A stretch of 64,000 nt of DNA from Melastoma dodecandrum (lineage: Eukaryota > Streptophyta > Magnoliopsida > Myrtales > Melastomataceae), in contig JARUPY010000398.1 of assembly GCA_029817715.1 (NCBI GenBank), positions 1,922,001 through 1,986,000 of the forward strand, written 5' to 3'. This document shows, one piece after another, positions 9,081-17,779 of this stretch. The notes below the pieces were generated by a model. It saw only the letters and a program-made list of their open reading frames with translations. It was not told the origin of the DNA and did no database searches. Made by a program: the position numbers and the translations under genes. Each line of letters starts with the position of its first letter. Within the stretch, counting starts at the first letter, position 1.

Positions 9081-10061
9081 TCACATGTCGAAGTTGATCA
9101 TCTTCTTCATGATGAAGATGCCGCACGCCATCCAGAACGCACAGCCGCCGAGCACGACGTGGCCGACGCTCGTCGTGAACAGCAGCGAGATATAGGCCGG
9201 CGAGGTGACGTAGACGAAGAAGGCGACGAGCGGCGGCAAGGCGCCGATGATGCCGGCGGAGGCCTTGGCCTCCGAGGACATCGCCTTCACCTTGCCCCTC
9301 ATCTTCTTTCGATCGCGCAAGACGTTGGAAAGATTGCTTAAAGCCTCGCCGAGGTTGCCGCCGGCCTTCGACTGGATGTTGATCACGATCGCGAAGAAGT
9401 TGGCTTCCGGGATGGGAACGCGATCGACGATCCGCTCGACGGCCTCCGCCACCGACAGGCCCATGGTTTGCGCCTCGACGATATTGCGGAACTCGGTCTT
9501 CACGGGTTCGGCGGATTCCGAGGCAATGTTGCGCAGACAATCGCCGAGCGGAATGCCCGCCTTGATGCCGCGCACGATGATGTCCACGGCGCCCGGCAGC
9601 TCGGCGACGAACTTGCGGATCCGCCGCTTGCGCAGATGGCCGACGACGAAGTTCGGCAGGCCGACGCCGCCGATGATCAGCGCGCCGGCGCTCATGATCG
9701 GCGCCCCGCTCAGGACGAAGGCGAGAAGCGTGGCAACGACGGCGCTCACCGCCGAATAGGCGTAGAAGCGCTGCTTGCTGAGCGTGAGGCCCGCTTGGGC
9801 CATCTTCATCTCGAACGTCAGCTTCTTGGTCTTCGTGCGCGCATCGAGCTCTTTGAGGCTGTCCGCGACCTGCTTGCGACGCTTGGCGACGTCGTTGATG
9901 CGTGCGGCGGCGACCTTGGTCGGCGACCGCGCCTGCAGCAAGGCGACGCGCTTCTCCGCTTTCGCCTCGCCGGACAACAGCGGATAGACGACAGCGTAGA
10001 AGACGCCGCCGACAGCCAGGGCGACGAGACCGGGGACGGCGAGGGTCGTGGGCTCGAACAT
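9081..10061 (-). CDS. tadB: Tad pilus inner-membrane platform protein TadB
   Basis: This 326-residue protein has a type II secretion F domain at about residues 160-290 (LPGAVDIIVRGIKAGIPL is typical of TadB). Hydrophobic segments lie near residues 7-27, 105-140 and 265-310, and a charged coiled stretch sits between residues 40 and 85. It pairs with TadC as the inner-membrane platform of the Flp pilus machine. It follows cpaF by 11 bases and precedes tadC by seven, inside one operon. Confidence 0.93.
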   Translation of the reverse strand: MFEPTTLAVPGLVALAVGGVFYAVVYPLLSGEAKAEKRVALLQARSPTKVAAARINDVAKRRKQVADSLKELDARTKTKKLTFEMKMAQAGLTLSKQRFYAYSAVSAVVATLLAFVLSGAPIMSAGALIIGGVGLPNFVVGHLRKRRIRKFVAELPGAVDIIVRGIKAGIPLGDCLRNIASESAEPVKTEFRNIVEAQTMGLSVAEAVERIVDRVPIPEANFFAIVINIQSKAGGNLGEALSNLSNVLRDRKKMRGKVKAMSSEAKASAGIIGALPPLVAFFVYVTSPAYISLLFTTSVGHVVLGGCAFWMACGIFIMKKMINFDM

Positions 10062-10072
10062 CCGATGCGCCC

Positions 10073-11518
10073 TCAGACCTCGGCCTTGACTTCGGCGGCA
10101 TCGAGCGCCGCCGCGAGGCGAGTCTCCTCGCCGAAATAGCGCGCGCGCTCCCAGAAACGGGGCCGCCCGATGCCGGTCGAGCGATGGCGTCCCTTGAGGC
10201 GGCCGGCCGCATCCTCGCCGGTGATGTCGTAGAGCATGACGTCCTGCGTGATGACGACGTCGCCTTCGAGGCCCATCACCTCCGTGATGTGGGTGATGCG
10301 GCGCGATCCATCGCGCAGACGCGCGGCCTGGATGATGACGTCGACGGAGGACACGATCATCTCGCGGATCGTCTTCGACGGCAGCGAGAAACCGCCCATC
10401 GTGATCATGGATTCGAGACGGCTCAGGGCTTCGCGCGGCGAGTTCGCGTGCAGCGTGCCCATAGAGCCGTCGTGGCCGGTGTTCATCGCCTGAAGAAGAT
10501 CGAAGGCCTCCGGGCCGCGCACCTCGCCGACGATGATGCGTTCGGGTCGCATACGCAGGCAGTTCTTGACGAGGTCGCGCATGGTGACCGCGCCGGAGCC
10601 CTCGAGGTTCGGCGGGCGCGTTTCGAGACGCACGACATGCGGCTGCTGCAGCTGCAGTTCGGCCGCGTCCTCGCAGGTGATCACGCGCTCGTCGTGTTCG
10701 ATATAGTTCGTCAGGCAGTTCAGGAGCGTCGTCTTGCCGGAGCCGGTACCACCGGAGATGATGACGTTGCAGCGAACCTTGCCGATGATCTTCAAGATCT
10801 CCGCGCCTTCGGGCGAAATCGCGCCGAAGCGTTCGAGCTGCGAGAGGGTCAGCTTGTCCTTGCGAAACTTTCGGATGGTGAGGGCGGGGCCGTTGATGGC
10901 CAGCGGCGGCGCGATCACGTTGACACGAGAGCCGTCGGCAAGACGGGCGTCGCAGATCGGCGAGGATTCGTCGACGCGGCGGCCCACCTGGCTGACGATG
11001 CGTTGGCAGATGTTCATCAGCTGCGCGTTGTCGCGGAAGCGGATGTTGGTGAGCTGGATCTTGCCGCCCACTTCGATGTAGGTCTTGAGCGCGCCGTTGA
11101 CCATGATGTCCGCGATGTCGTCGCGTGCCAGCAAGGGCTCGAGCGGGCCGTAGCCGAGGACGTCGTTGCAGACGTCGACGATCAGGTCCTCCTGCTCGGC
11201 GATCGACATCACGACGTTTTTGATCGAGATGATTTCCTGGACGATGTCCCGGATCTCGTCGCGCGCCGCATCGGGCTCGAGACGGGAGAGCTGCGACAGA
11301 TCGATCGCCTCGATCAGCGCGCCGAAGATCATGCTCTTGGTGACGTAGTAATCGTCCGAGCGCACCGGCTCGGCCGCGACGACGGCCTGCGGCTCGGGGG
11401 CCTTGGCCATCGGGGGCGGCGCGCTCGGCGCCCGCGCGACGGGCGCCGCGACCGGAGCGGGTGCGGCACGCGGCTTTTCGCTGGGCAGCGCGGCGCCGAC
11501 GGCGCGTTTGCCAAACAT
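10073..11518 (-). CDS. cpaF: Flp pilus assembly ATPase CpaF/TadA
   Basis: This 481-residue secretion ATPase of the VirB11/GspE class has Walker [10 protein letters not shown] at residues 256-264, an Asp-box region with CEDAAELQL near 282-290, Walker [10 protein letters not shown] at 327-335 and a His-box around [14 protein letters not shown] at 347-360. The first 50 residues are a Pro/Ala-rich disordered leader. It hydrolyses ATP in the cytoplasm to drive Flp pilin assembly, and probably retraction, through TadB and TadC. It lies between cpaE and tadB in the operon. Confidence 0.95.
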   Translation of the reverse strand: MFGKRAVGAALPSEKPRAAPAPVAAPVARAPSAPPPMAKAPEPQAVVAAEPVRSDDYYVTKSMIFGALIEAIDLSQLSRLEPDAARDEIRDIVQEIISIKNVVMSIAEQEDLIVDVCNDVLGYGPLEPLLARDDIADIMVNGALKTYIEVGGKIQLTNIRFRDNAQLMNICQRIVSQVGRRVDESSPICDARLADGSRVNVIAPPLAINGPALTIRKFRKDKLTLSQLERFGAISPEGAEILKIIGKVRCNVIISGGTGSGKTTLLNCLTNYIEHDERVITCEDAAELQLQQPHVVRLETRPPNLEGSGAVTMRDLVKNCLRMRPERIIVGEVRGPEAFDLLQAMNTGHDGSMGTLHANSPREALSRLESMITMGGFSLPSKTIREMIVSSVDVIIQAARLRDGSRRITHITEVMGLEGDVVITQDVMLYDITGEDAAGRLKGRHRSTGIGRPRFWERARYFGEETRLAAALDAAEVKAEV

Positions 11519-11563
11519 GCTCGTCTCCGGTCCTGCGTGGCGGCGCGACCGCGTGAGATCGCG

Positions 11564-12802
11564 CTAGGAGGCCTTCTTTCGCGCGAGCTTAGTCATGAAA
11601 GGCTTAAGTATGTTTCTAGGAGTGCGCCGAACGTTCGTCTTTCCGGTCACGAGACCGGCGAGTTCGGCGAGCGTCAGCGACACCTTGTGGCCGGCCTCGA
11701 CCTCGAACACCATCTGCCCGTTGTTGGCGGCTGTGCCGAAAAGCTTGGGCTCGAAGGCGATGACCGAGTCCGAGTTGAGGTCGACCGCCTTGCAGAAGTC
11801 GGCGACCGCGATTTCGGGGCGCTTCGGCACCCCGACCTGATTCATCACGAGGCGGGGCGGCGAATCGTGCGGGCGGGCCGAGCGCAACGTATCGACGAGG
11901 CTCTTGGCGTTGCGCAGGTTCGCCAGATCGGGCGAGGCCACCATGACGATCTCGTCGGCTCCCACCAGGGCGCGGCGCGCCCAACCCGTCCAGACATGGG
12001 GCACGTCGAGCACAACGCATGGCGTCGAGGCGCGCAAGAGGTCGATCAGAGCGTCGAACGCGGCTTCGGGAAAGTCGTAGATCCGATCGAGCGTCGCCGG
12101 CGCGGCCAGGATCGACAGCCGGTCCGTACAGCGCGACAACAGACGATCCAACAGGTTCGCATCGAGGCGCTCGGGCGCGAAGACCGCTTCGGCGATGCCC
12201 TGCGGCGGATCCTGGTTGAAGTCGAGGCCGGCCGTGCCGAAGCCGAGGTCCATGTCGACGATGACGGTCTGCATGTGCAGGTCCCGCGCCATCGCGAACG
12301 CCAGATTGTGCGCGATCGCCGAAGCGCCGACGCCGCCCTTGACGCCGGTGACAGCGATGATCTTGCCGAGCGGCGCGGCGTTGGCGTGACCATAGAGGCC
12401 GGAAATCGAGCGCACGAAGTCGAGGACGCCGAAGGGGGCGACGAGATACTCGCTGACGCCGCGCTGCATGAGGTCGCGATAGAGAAGGATGTCGTTGACG
12501 GAGCCGACGACGACGACCCTCGTACCCGCGTCGCAATATTCCGCCAGCGCCTCGAGACTTTCGACGAGCGCCGTCCGGTCGCCCGGGCTCTCGATCACAA
12601 TGACGTTGGGCGTTGGCGCGTTGCGGAACGCCTCGAGCGCGGCGACGATGCCGCCCATCTGGATCTTCGTGTAGGCCTTCTCCATGCGGCGCTCGGCGCT
12701 CGCATTCTGGATCAGCTGGGCGAGGTCCTGCGTCTCGCAGAAGGCCTGCAGCGAAATCCGCGGGACGGGCGTGATCTGGTCCGCGTCGACTGCCGGCGCC
12801 AT
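11564..12802 (-). CDS. cpaE: pilus assembly protein CpaE/TadZ (MinD/ParA-like)
   Basis: This 412-residue protein has an atypical receiver-like N-domain (about residues 15-135) and a MinD/ParA ATPase domain. The P-loop is deviant, KGGVGAS at residues 155-161, lacking the usual lysine-threonine, as is common in CpaE/TadZ. DMDLGFGT at 183-190 is switch I. These proteins mark the cell pole and recruit the pilus machine there. The frame is open far upstream, but ATG 12802 has GGAGGAAGCTG before it and its A is also the last base of the cpaD stop (TGATG), which settles the start. Confidence 0.92.
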   Translation of the reverse strand: MAPAVDADQITPVPRISLQAFCETQDLAQLIQNASAERRMEKAYTKIQMGGIVAALEAFRNAPTPNVIVIESPGDRTALVESLEALAEYCDAGTRVVVVGSVNDILLYRDLMQRGVSEYLVAPFGVLDFVRSISGLYGHANAAPLGKIIAVTGVKGGVGASAIAHNLAFAMARDLHMQTVIVDMDLGFGTAGLDFNQDPPQGIAEAVFAPERLDANLLDRLLSRCTDRLSILAAPATLDRIYDFPEAAFDALIDLLRASTPCVVLDVPHVWTGWARRALVGADEIVMVASPDLANLRNAKSLVDTLRSARPHDSPPRLVMNQVGVPKRPEIAVADFCKAVDLNSDSVIAFEPKLFGTAANNGQMVFEVEAGHKVSLTLAELAGLVTGKTNVRRTPRNILKPFMTKLARKKAS

Positions 12803-13527
12803 CAGCTTCCTCCTATCTGGCCGATGTTCGAGTTCTTGACCTGCCAGGCCGTATTGGGGTCGGCGCCCTTTCGGATCGAGTCGATGCCGCGCTCGCGGAT
12901 CATCGTATCCGACGGCTCTTCGCCGCGCGGCGCCACGAGATCGCGGGGGTCGGACACCTGGGCCGCCATCATGGATTGCGTGGCGCAGCCGAGGTTCCAG
13001 TACGGCTTGTTCTGCCAGCCTTCGACGCTGGAGCCGGCGGCGAGATCGTTCGGCCATTGGCCGCATTGATCGGCGACCTGCGCCTTGATGCCGGCGAAGC
13101 TGAGACGGACCGGCGAGGCCATCCCGGGGTCACCCACCGGATAGGTCGAGACGTCGACGTTCGTGCGGACGCCCGCGAGCGTGAGGACGCGGCGCACCTG
13201 CGCGACGATCTCGCGCTGGTTGCCGAGCATGCGGCCGCGGGGCAGCAGCATCATGATCGGACCGTGCCCGAGTTCGCGATATTGCCGGGCGAAGGCGAAG
13301 ACCTGTTTGGCGGTGTGCCGATCGAGCTGGCCACTCCCGATCGACGGAAACGTGTCGAGCGAGGTTCGCGCCTCGGCGAGAACGATGGGATGGCGCTGGC
13401 GGTAGTCCTCGAGCGGAATGTCGGAGACCGGCTTGATGCGATCCGTCGTGCCGCAGGCGGCGGCGAGGAGAGGCAGAGCCAGCGCGCCGATCATGCGCAG
13501 GGCAGCGGGCGAGTGTTGACGCGTCAT
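12802..13527 (-). CDS. cpaD: pilus assembly lipoprotein CpaD
   Basis: The product has 241 residues. It starts MTRQHSPAALRMIGAL and has a lipoprotein signal ending LLAAAC, so Cys25 is the likely lipidated residue. The CpaD domain that follows includes PRGRMLGNQREIVAQVR and a CGQWPNDLA stretch with a pair of conserved cysteines. CpaD helps place or stabilise the CpaC secretin in the outer membrane. The true start is ATG 13527, five bases after the cpaC stop; the open frame beyond it is a shadow of cpaC. It ends by sharing one base with cpaE. Confidence 0.9.
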   Translation of the reverse strand: MTRQHSPAALRMIGALALPLLAAACGTTDRIKPVSDIPLEDYRQRHPIVLAEARTSLDTFPSIGSGQLDRHTAKQVFAFARQYRELGHGPIMMLLPRGRMLGNQREIVAQVRRVLTLAGVRTNVDVSTYPVGDPGMASPVRLSFAGIKAQVADQCGQWPNDLAAGSSVEGWQNKPYWNLGCATQSMMAAQVSDPRDLVAPRGEEPSDTMIRERGIDSIRKGADPNTAWQVKNSNIGQIGGS

Positions 13528-13532
13528 GGCCC

Positions 13533-15098
13533 TCAGTCCTGAATGAAGCCGACGCGGCCGCGGAAGTTCTTGGCCGCCTCCGGATTGCTCGGCGTGGCGT
13601 AGAGGCGGTTCATGCGACCGAGCAACCAGGCCTGCGGATCCGAAGCATCCGTGAAGCCGTCGTCCGGCCGCGCAATCTGGTTGGGAGCGACGGGCTTCAC
13701 GATGATCGGCGTCACGATGATGATCAGCTCGGTCTCGTTGCGCTGATAGTCGCGCGAGCGGAACAGCGTGCCGAGGATCGGCAGGTCGAGCAGCCCCGGC
13801 AGCCCGTTGATGACCTGCTGCGAACGCTGCTGGATGAGCCCGGCGCTGGCGATCGAGCCCCCGGACGGAAGTTCGATCGTGGTCTCGTTCTGGCGAGTGA
13901 TGATGCCCGGAGTCGGCACGCCGCCAACGACGACCGCGTGTGCGTAGTCGATGTCCGCCACTTCCGTCGCCAGATGCAGGAGGATGCGGCATTCCGAGAG
14001 GACCACCGGCTCGAAGTTGAGCGTGATGCCGTAGGGCTTGAACGACGTGCCGGTCGTGCACGCGCCGCCGGTGCAGACATAACCCGTCGAGTACGGAAAC
14101 TGGCCGCCGACGGTGAACTTCGCGCTTTCGCCGGATATCGCGGTCACGTTCGGCTCCGCCAGCGTCCGCGTCACGCCGTAGCGCTCGAAGGCCTGCAGGG
14201 TCGCATTCAGATTGCTCGACGGGTTGATGCCGAGCCCGGAGGTCACCGTTTGCGCCGTGTTGTTCGGCGACAGGAAGTTCTGCGCCGCGACGCCGGTGCC
14301 GATCGGCAGGTTGGGGCCGCCGCTCGTGTTTGCGGAGAGCGCGCCGTTGATGCCGAACGGGTTGTACTGCGTCAGGGCGCCCCAATTCGAGGAGGTGATG
14401 CCGAGCTGCTTGGCGATATCGCGCCGCATCTCGGAGATCGTCACCTTCAGCATCACCTGGTCGCGCCCGCGGATCGTGAGCGAATTCACGACGACGCCGT
14501 TCTGGATGTTGGCCGATTGCTTGACGAGGCCTTCCGCCATGCCGGACGCGCGTTGCGCATCCTCGGCAGACGCGACCTCGCCGGTCAGGATGACCGTGTA
14601 GCCGATGCTGTGGACCGTGATGTTCGAGCTCGGCAGCGCGAGGCGCAGGATCTGCGACACTTCGCTGAAATCGGGCGCCGCTTTGACCTCGCCGATCTTC
14701 ACCTCGTACGTCTCGAACGCGTTCCCCGCCTTGTCGAGCGCGAACAACGTCGTCTCGCCGGCGCCGGTGCCGATGAGGAACACCTTGCGCGGCGTGCGAA
14801 CGACGGCATTCGCGACGCCCGGGTTGCCGACGAAGATCTCCGCGGCGTCCTGCGGCAAATCGATGATCACCGACTTGCCGACGCCCATCACGATATGATG
14901 GCTGGCATCGCGTGCGGTGCCGGCACTTCGCGCATCGTCGGGATAAGCGGCACGCGTGGTCGGAACGCGGGCGAACGAGGGAGCAATCGTCGTCAGGCCG
15001 ACGATGGCCGCGAGCGCCACCGAGAGGCCAGGCGCGAGCGGCGCACGGCGGCGAACCGATCTACCGTTCGACATCGAGGAGCGCGCCGTCGCCGTCAT
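13533..15098 (-). CDS. cpaC: pilus secretin CpaC/RcpA
   Basis: This 521-residue outer-membrane secretin has a signal peptide ending near PSFA. The N-terminal pilus-assembly domain covers about residues 70-150 (VGKSVIIDLPQDAAEIFVGN), a BON-like domain 160-210, and the secretin domain 270-480. The secretin domain includes GGSIASAGLIQQRSQQVING and ends in a DYQRNETELIIIVTPIIVKP strand. It forms the channel through which the Flp pilus crosses the outer membrane. Its ATG overlaps the cpaB stop as ATGA. Length is normal for the family. Confidence 0.94.
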   Translation of the reverse strand: MTATARSSMSNGRSVRRRAPLAPGLSVALAAIVGLTTIAPSFARVPTTRAAYPDDARSAGTARDASHHIVMGVGKSVIIDLPQDAAEIFVGNPGVANAVVRTPRKVFLIGTGAGETTLFALDKAGNAFETYEVKIGEVKAAPDFSEVSQILRLALPSSNITVHSIGYTVILTGEVASAEDAQRASGMAEGLVKQSANIQNGVVVNSLTIRGRDQVMLKVTISEMRRDIAKQLGITSSNWGALTQYNPFGINGALSANTSGGPNLPIGTGVAAQNFLSPNNTAQTVTSGLGINPSSNLNATLQAFERYGVTRTLAEPNVTAISGESAKFTVGGQFPYSTGYVCTGGACTTGTSFKPYGITLNFEPVVLSECRILLHLATEVADIDYAHAVVVGGVPTPGIITRQNETTIELPSGGSIASAGLIQQRSQQVINGLPGLLDLPILGTLFRSRDYQRNETELIIIVTPIIVKPVAPNQIARPDDGFTDASDPQAWLLGRMNRLYATPSNPEAAKNFRGRVGFIQD

Positions 15099-15868
15099 TT
15101 CGTGAGCGCCTGGCTAGCGTTGCCGGAGCGGATGATCATCATCGACTGCGGCTGCTCGACCGGCGCATCGTTCTGCGCGGAGTCAGCAAGGCTGCGCAGG
15201 GACAGGGTGAGTTGGCCCGTGCGTTGCGCGAGGACGACCTTCTCCGCTTGCGCACCGCTGAGCTCGAGGGTCGCGGTGAGGCCGAGCACGGTGTGATCTC
15301 CGGCCTTGTCCTGATCGATCGCGCCGATCGCGAGCACGCGGATGTTGGTCAGGATCGTTTCGCTCGCCATCGTCGGCCCAGGCGCGCCGTCGGGATGAAA
15401 GGTGTGGATGACGTCGACGCGATCGCCCGGATGTACGAAGCCGCCGGCGGCAGATTTGCCCTGCTCGCTGAGATCGATGGCGACCGCCCGCATGCCGGTC
15501 GGCAGGACCGAGGACATCGAATCCGGGCCCTTGTGCAGGCGGTCGAGGTGGATGATGTCGCCGGAGGCGATGTTCGAGCGGACGGAGAGGCCGGCCACCG
15601 CCGCCTGCCCGTCCGGCTGCTGCGTGCGCACGACGGCGCCCGGCGGAAGCGAATCTTTCGGCCAGGGCTGCCAGCGCACGTCGCCGGGCGTCATGACGGT
15701 CCCGTAGCCGACGTCGTGCGACGCGACCAGGACGGCATCCGTCGGCGGCGGTGGCGGCGGGGCGGCGACACGCACGGGATCCGGCGCCTTCGAGCCCGAG
15801 AGCACGTAGGCCGCGCCGACGCCAGCCGTGAGGGCGATACCCAGAACTGCGAGGCGAGCTGGCTTCAT
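15095..15868 (-). CDS. cpaB: Flp pilus assembly protein CpaB (RcpC)
   Basis: This 257-residue periplasmic protein is anchored by one N-terminal segment (RLAVLGIALTAGVGAAYVLSG). A proline run (APPPPPPT) precedes a SAF domain at about residues 44-110, and an RcpC-like domain lies at 120-235 (PTGMRAVAIDLSEQ, HPGDRVDVIHTF). CpaB supports secretin assembly and may touch peptidoglycan. It is the first gene of the cpaB-tadC run and has its own upstream gap, which carries a near-consensus CtrA site about 60 bases from the start. Confidence 0.92.
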   Translation of the reverse strand: MKPARLAVLGIALTAGVGAAYVLSGSKAPDPVRVAAPPPPPPTDAVLVASHDVGYGTVMTPGDVRWQPWPKDSLPPGAVVRTQQPDGQAAVAGLSVRSNIASGDIIHLDRLHKGPDSMSSVLPTGMRAVAIDLSEQGKSAAGGFVHPGDRVDVIHTFHPDGAPGPTMASETILTNIRVLAIGAIDQDKAGDHTVLGLTATLELSGAQAEKVVLAQRTGQLTLSLRSLADSAQNDAPVEQPQSMMIIRSGNASQALTK

Positions 15869-15928
15869 GCGTCGGACCGGTGCTGCGCCACCCGAAGCGG
15901 CGTCCGACCCAACCTAGGCTCCGAAAGG

Positions 15929-15943
15929 TCAACTTATGGTTAA
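15929..15943 (-). promoter_or_regulatory. near-consensus CtrA site upstream of cpaB
   Basis: The minus strand reads TTAACCATAAGTTGA: TTAA, seven bases, TTGA, matching seven of eight fixed positions of the CtrA box TTAA-N7-TTAA. It also contains the rhizobial half-site TTAACCAT. It lies 61 bases upstream of the cpaB start in the cpaA-cpaB gap. CtrA controls pilus genes in Caulobacter; binding here is inferred. Confidence 0.55.
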
Positions 15944-15974
15944 TCAAACCCTATCGATCGTAGCGGCGATGGGT

Positions 15975-16481
15975 TCAGCCGATGGTTCCGGCGAGCCAGA
16001 CGGGCGTCTGGGGATAGGTCGCGAGCCCCGCGAGCGCGAGCGCGATGCCGTAAGGTATGCCCTCGCGACGGTCGTGGAGGCGTGCCAGCCAGTCGACCGA
16101 GAGGGCGAAGCGCGGAAGCGGGAAGGCGCGCGCCTGGAGAATCAGGAGTGTGAGGATGCCGCCGAACAGCGCGGTCTCGATCCCATAGTCGCCGAGGTGG
16201 TCCCAGCCGATCCACAGCGAGGTCGCGGCGGCGAGCTTGGCGTCGCCGCCCCCGATCCAGCCGAAGGCGAACATCGCGAAGGTGAGGACGAGCACGCCGA
16301 AGCCGCAGGCGAGATGCAGGCCGACGTCGTGCAGCGAGAGACCGGCGATCAACGCGAAGGGGAAGAAGACGAGGACCAGCGCGAGCGACACGCGGTTCGA
16401 GATCGTCATCGTGAAGAGATCGGACAGCGCCGCATAGATCATCAGCGCGGGGAAGAAGGCGATCGTGACGAATTCAAGCAT
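15975..16481 (-). CDS. cpaA: prepilin peptidase CpaA (A24 family)
   Basis: This 168-residue polytopic aspartic protease carries both catalytic aspartates: Asp21 in SDLFTMTISNR and Asp80 in GGGDAKL. About five hydrophobic segments are visible. The soluble methyltransferase domain of PilD-type enzymes is absent, as usual for CpaA/TadV. It cleaves the Flp pilin leader at the membrane. It lies between the pilin gene and cpaB. The cpaA-cpaB gap of 106 bases holds a probable promoter for cpaB. Confidence 0.92.
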   Translation of the reverse strand: MLEFVTIAFFPALMIYAALSDLFTMTISNRVSLALVLVFFPFALIAGLSLHDVGLHLACGFGVLVLTFAMFAFGWIGGGDAKLAAATSLWIGWDHLGDYGIETALFGGILTLLILQARAFPLPRFALSVDWLARLHDRREGIPYGIALALAGLATYPQTPVWLAGTIG

Positions 16482-16566
16482 GATGGCCGGCCCCTCGGTC
16501 GAGCGGATGTCGAACTCTTATGCGACGGGCCTTTACGCGCCCCTTACACGACGCCTTAAACGCCGA

Positions 16567-16590
16567 CGGCCCCGCGTTTCCGCGGGGCCG
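16567..16590 (-). terminator. hairpin after the Flp pilin gene
   Basis: A 10-bp perfect GC stem (CGGCCCCGCG with its complement) and a GAAA loop on the minus strand lie 20 bases beyond the pilin stop. Only a short T-rich stretch (GCGTTT) follows. It may end most pilin transcripts while letting some read into cpaA, giving more pilin than machinery. Confidence 0.65.
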
Positions 16591-16609
16591 CCATGTCAGG
16601 CCGAGAACC

Positions 16610-16774
16610 TTAGGTCAGGTTGTTGGCGATGACGTTGAACTTCGCGCTGAGGCGGGTGCCGAGCGTCGTGATGGCGCCGATGATGACGACCGAGATGAGG
16701 CCGGCGATGAGGCCGTACTCGATGGCGGTGGCGCCGGACTGGTCGGCGGCGAAACGAGCGATGATCTTCTTCAT
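16610..16774 (-). CDS. pilA: Flp family type IVb pilin
   Basis: This 54-residue prepilin starts MKKIIARFAADQSGATAIEY. A short charged leader ends at Gly14, the processing site, followed by Glu at mature position 5 (Glu19) and one long hydrophobic helix (GLIAGLISVVIIGAITTLG). This is the classic Flp layout: CpaA removes the leader, and the subunit is polymerised by CpaF-TadBC. An AGGAAG ribosome site precedes ATG 16774; the open frame beyond it has no pilin features. It heads the leftward pilus locus and has its own hairpin terminator. Confidence 0.95.
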   Translation of the reverse strand: MKKIIARFAADQSGATAIEYGLIAGLISVVIIGAITTLGTRLSAKFNVIANNLT

Positions 16775-17223
16775 GGGATGCTTCCTACTTCGACTTCCAG
16801 GTTCGCCAGCTGACGTCCCGGAAGGAAGCCGTGCTGGAATGCTCAGGAACATAGGATACATTCGTTTCTTGCGGGTTAAACGGATCGAGACGTCCTGCTC
16901 GCTTGTACGATCCGCAACGGCAAAGGCTTACGCACTAGTACGAACGTTTGCCGCAATACTTATAGGCCGCTCACAGTTAGGTATTGGTTGACGAACATGG
17001 TTAACGTCGGGTGAAAACGCTCGAATGCTCTCGGATATTCTCCGCCAAGCGGCGTCTTGGCCCCAGCATATTAGATCTACACCGCGAAAGGCCGATGGAC
17101 GGGCGGGATCCTGCGGGCAGACCTTTGTTCGAAGCCGAGGGGCGCCCTTCACACATTCTTCATCGTTTGCGCGCTTTTTTCGAAGGCGGATTGTGTGACC
17201 GCGTGTATGCGTAGAGGCGTGAG
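16775..17223. promoter_or_regulatory. divergent control region between the pilin and the pilus N-domain gene
   Basis: This 449-base gap is richer in A and T than its neighbours and has no convincing gene. It must hold the promoters for the pilin (leftward) and the pilus-assembly N-domain gene (rightward). ATGGTTAA at 16997-17004 is TTAACCAT on the minus strand, the core half-site of CtrA in rhizobia, but the distal half does not match. No sigma-54 element was recognised. Confidence 0.5.
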
Positions 17224-17775
17224 ATGTCTGCGTTCCAACCTCTGTCCCGCCAACCTCGTTGCCGGCGTCACGGGCGTTCGGTCGCTGCCCTGCTCGCAGG
17301 GCTCCTTCTGGTGGGGTCACAGGCGCTCGCCACCGAGGGAGCCGACGACAAGGCGAGCAGCGACGACAAGACGATCGTCGCCGTCATCGATCGGGCCCGC
17401 CTCGTCAAGGTACCCGAGGGCACCGAAACCCTCGTGATCGGAAATCCGACGATCGCCGATGTGACGATGCTGCGTCAGAAGAATTTGATGGTGCTGACGC
17501 CGAAGGCGTTCGGCGAGACGAACTTCATCGCTCTCGACGGCTCCGGAAATCCGGTCGCCGAATCGACGATCCGCGTCGTCGGCGGCGCGAACGCCCTCAT
17601 CGTCCAGCGCGGCATGGAGCGTCAGTCCTACAGCTGCGCGCCGCGATGCCAGCCGATGGAACGCCTCGGCGACGACGAGAAGTACCGTGCCACGGTGGCG
17701 GCGCAGACACAGGACCACTTCCAGCGCCTCGCCGGCAGCCAGGCCCCCGTGGCGCCCATGGCGAGCACCCACTGA
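17224..17775 (+). CDS. pilus assembly protein, CpaC-type N-terminal domain only
   Basis: This 183-residue exported protein has a basic N-terminus and hydrophobic core (SVAALLAGLLLVGSQALA), followed by the domain found at the start of CpaC secretins (about residues 48-130: VAVIDRARLVKVPEGTETLV, NPTIADVTM, FGETNFIALDGSGNP). The secretin pore is absent. Two cysteines (SCAPRC) lie in the C-terminal part. Single-domain proteins of this kind occur beside Tad loci and may work at the secretin periplasmic ring; that role is inferred. It is transcribed away from the pilin. Confidence 0.82.
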   Translation: MSAFQPLSRQPRCRRHGRSVAALLAGLLLVGSQALATEGADDKASSDDKTIVAVIDRARLVKVPEGTETLVIGNPTIADVTMLRQKNLMVLTPKAFGETNFIALDGSGNPVAESTIRVVGGANALIVQRGMERQSYSCAPRCQPMERLGDDEKYRATVAAQTQDHFQRLAGSQAPVAPMASTH

Positions 17776-17779
17776 GCGA

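Noticed and set aside
9902..13069. Plus-strand open frame of 1055 codons across cpaF and cpaE
   Set aside because: It is antisense to clear pilus genes; composition is Arg/Asp/Val-rich with no domains. It is a GC-codon shadow.
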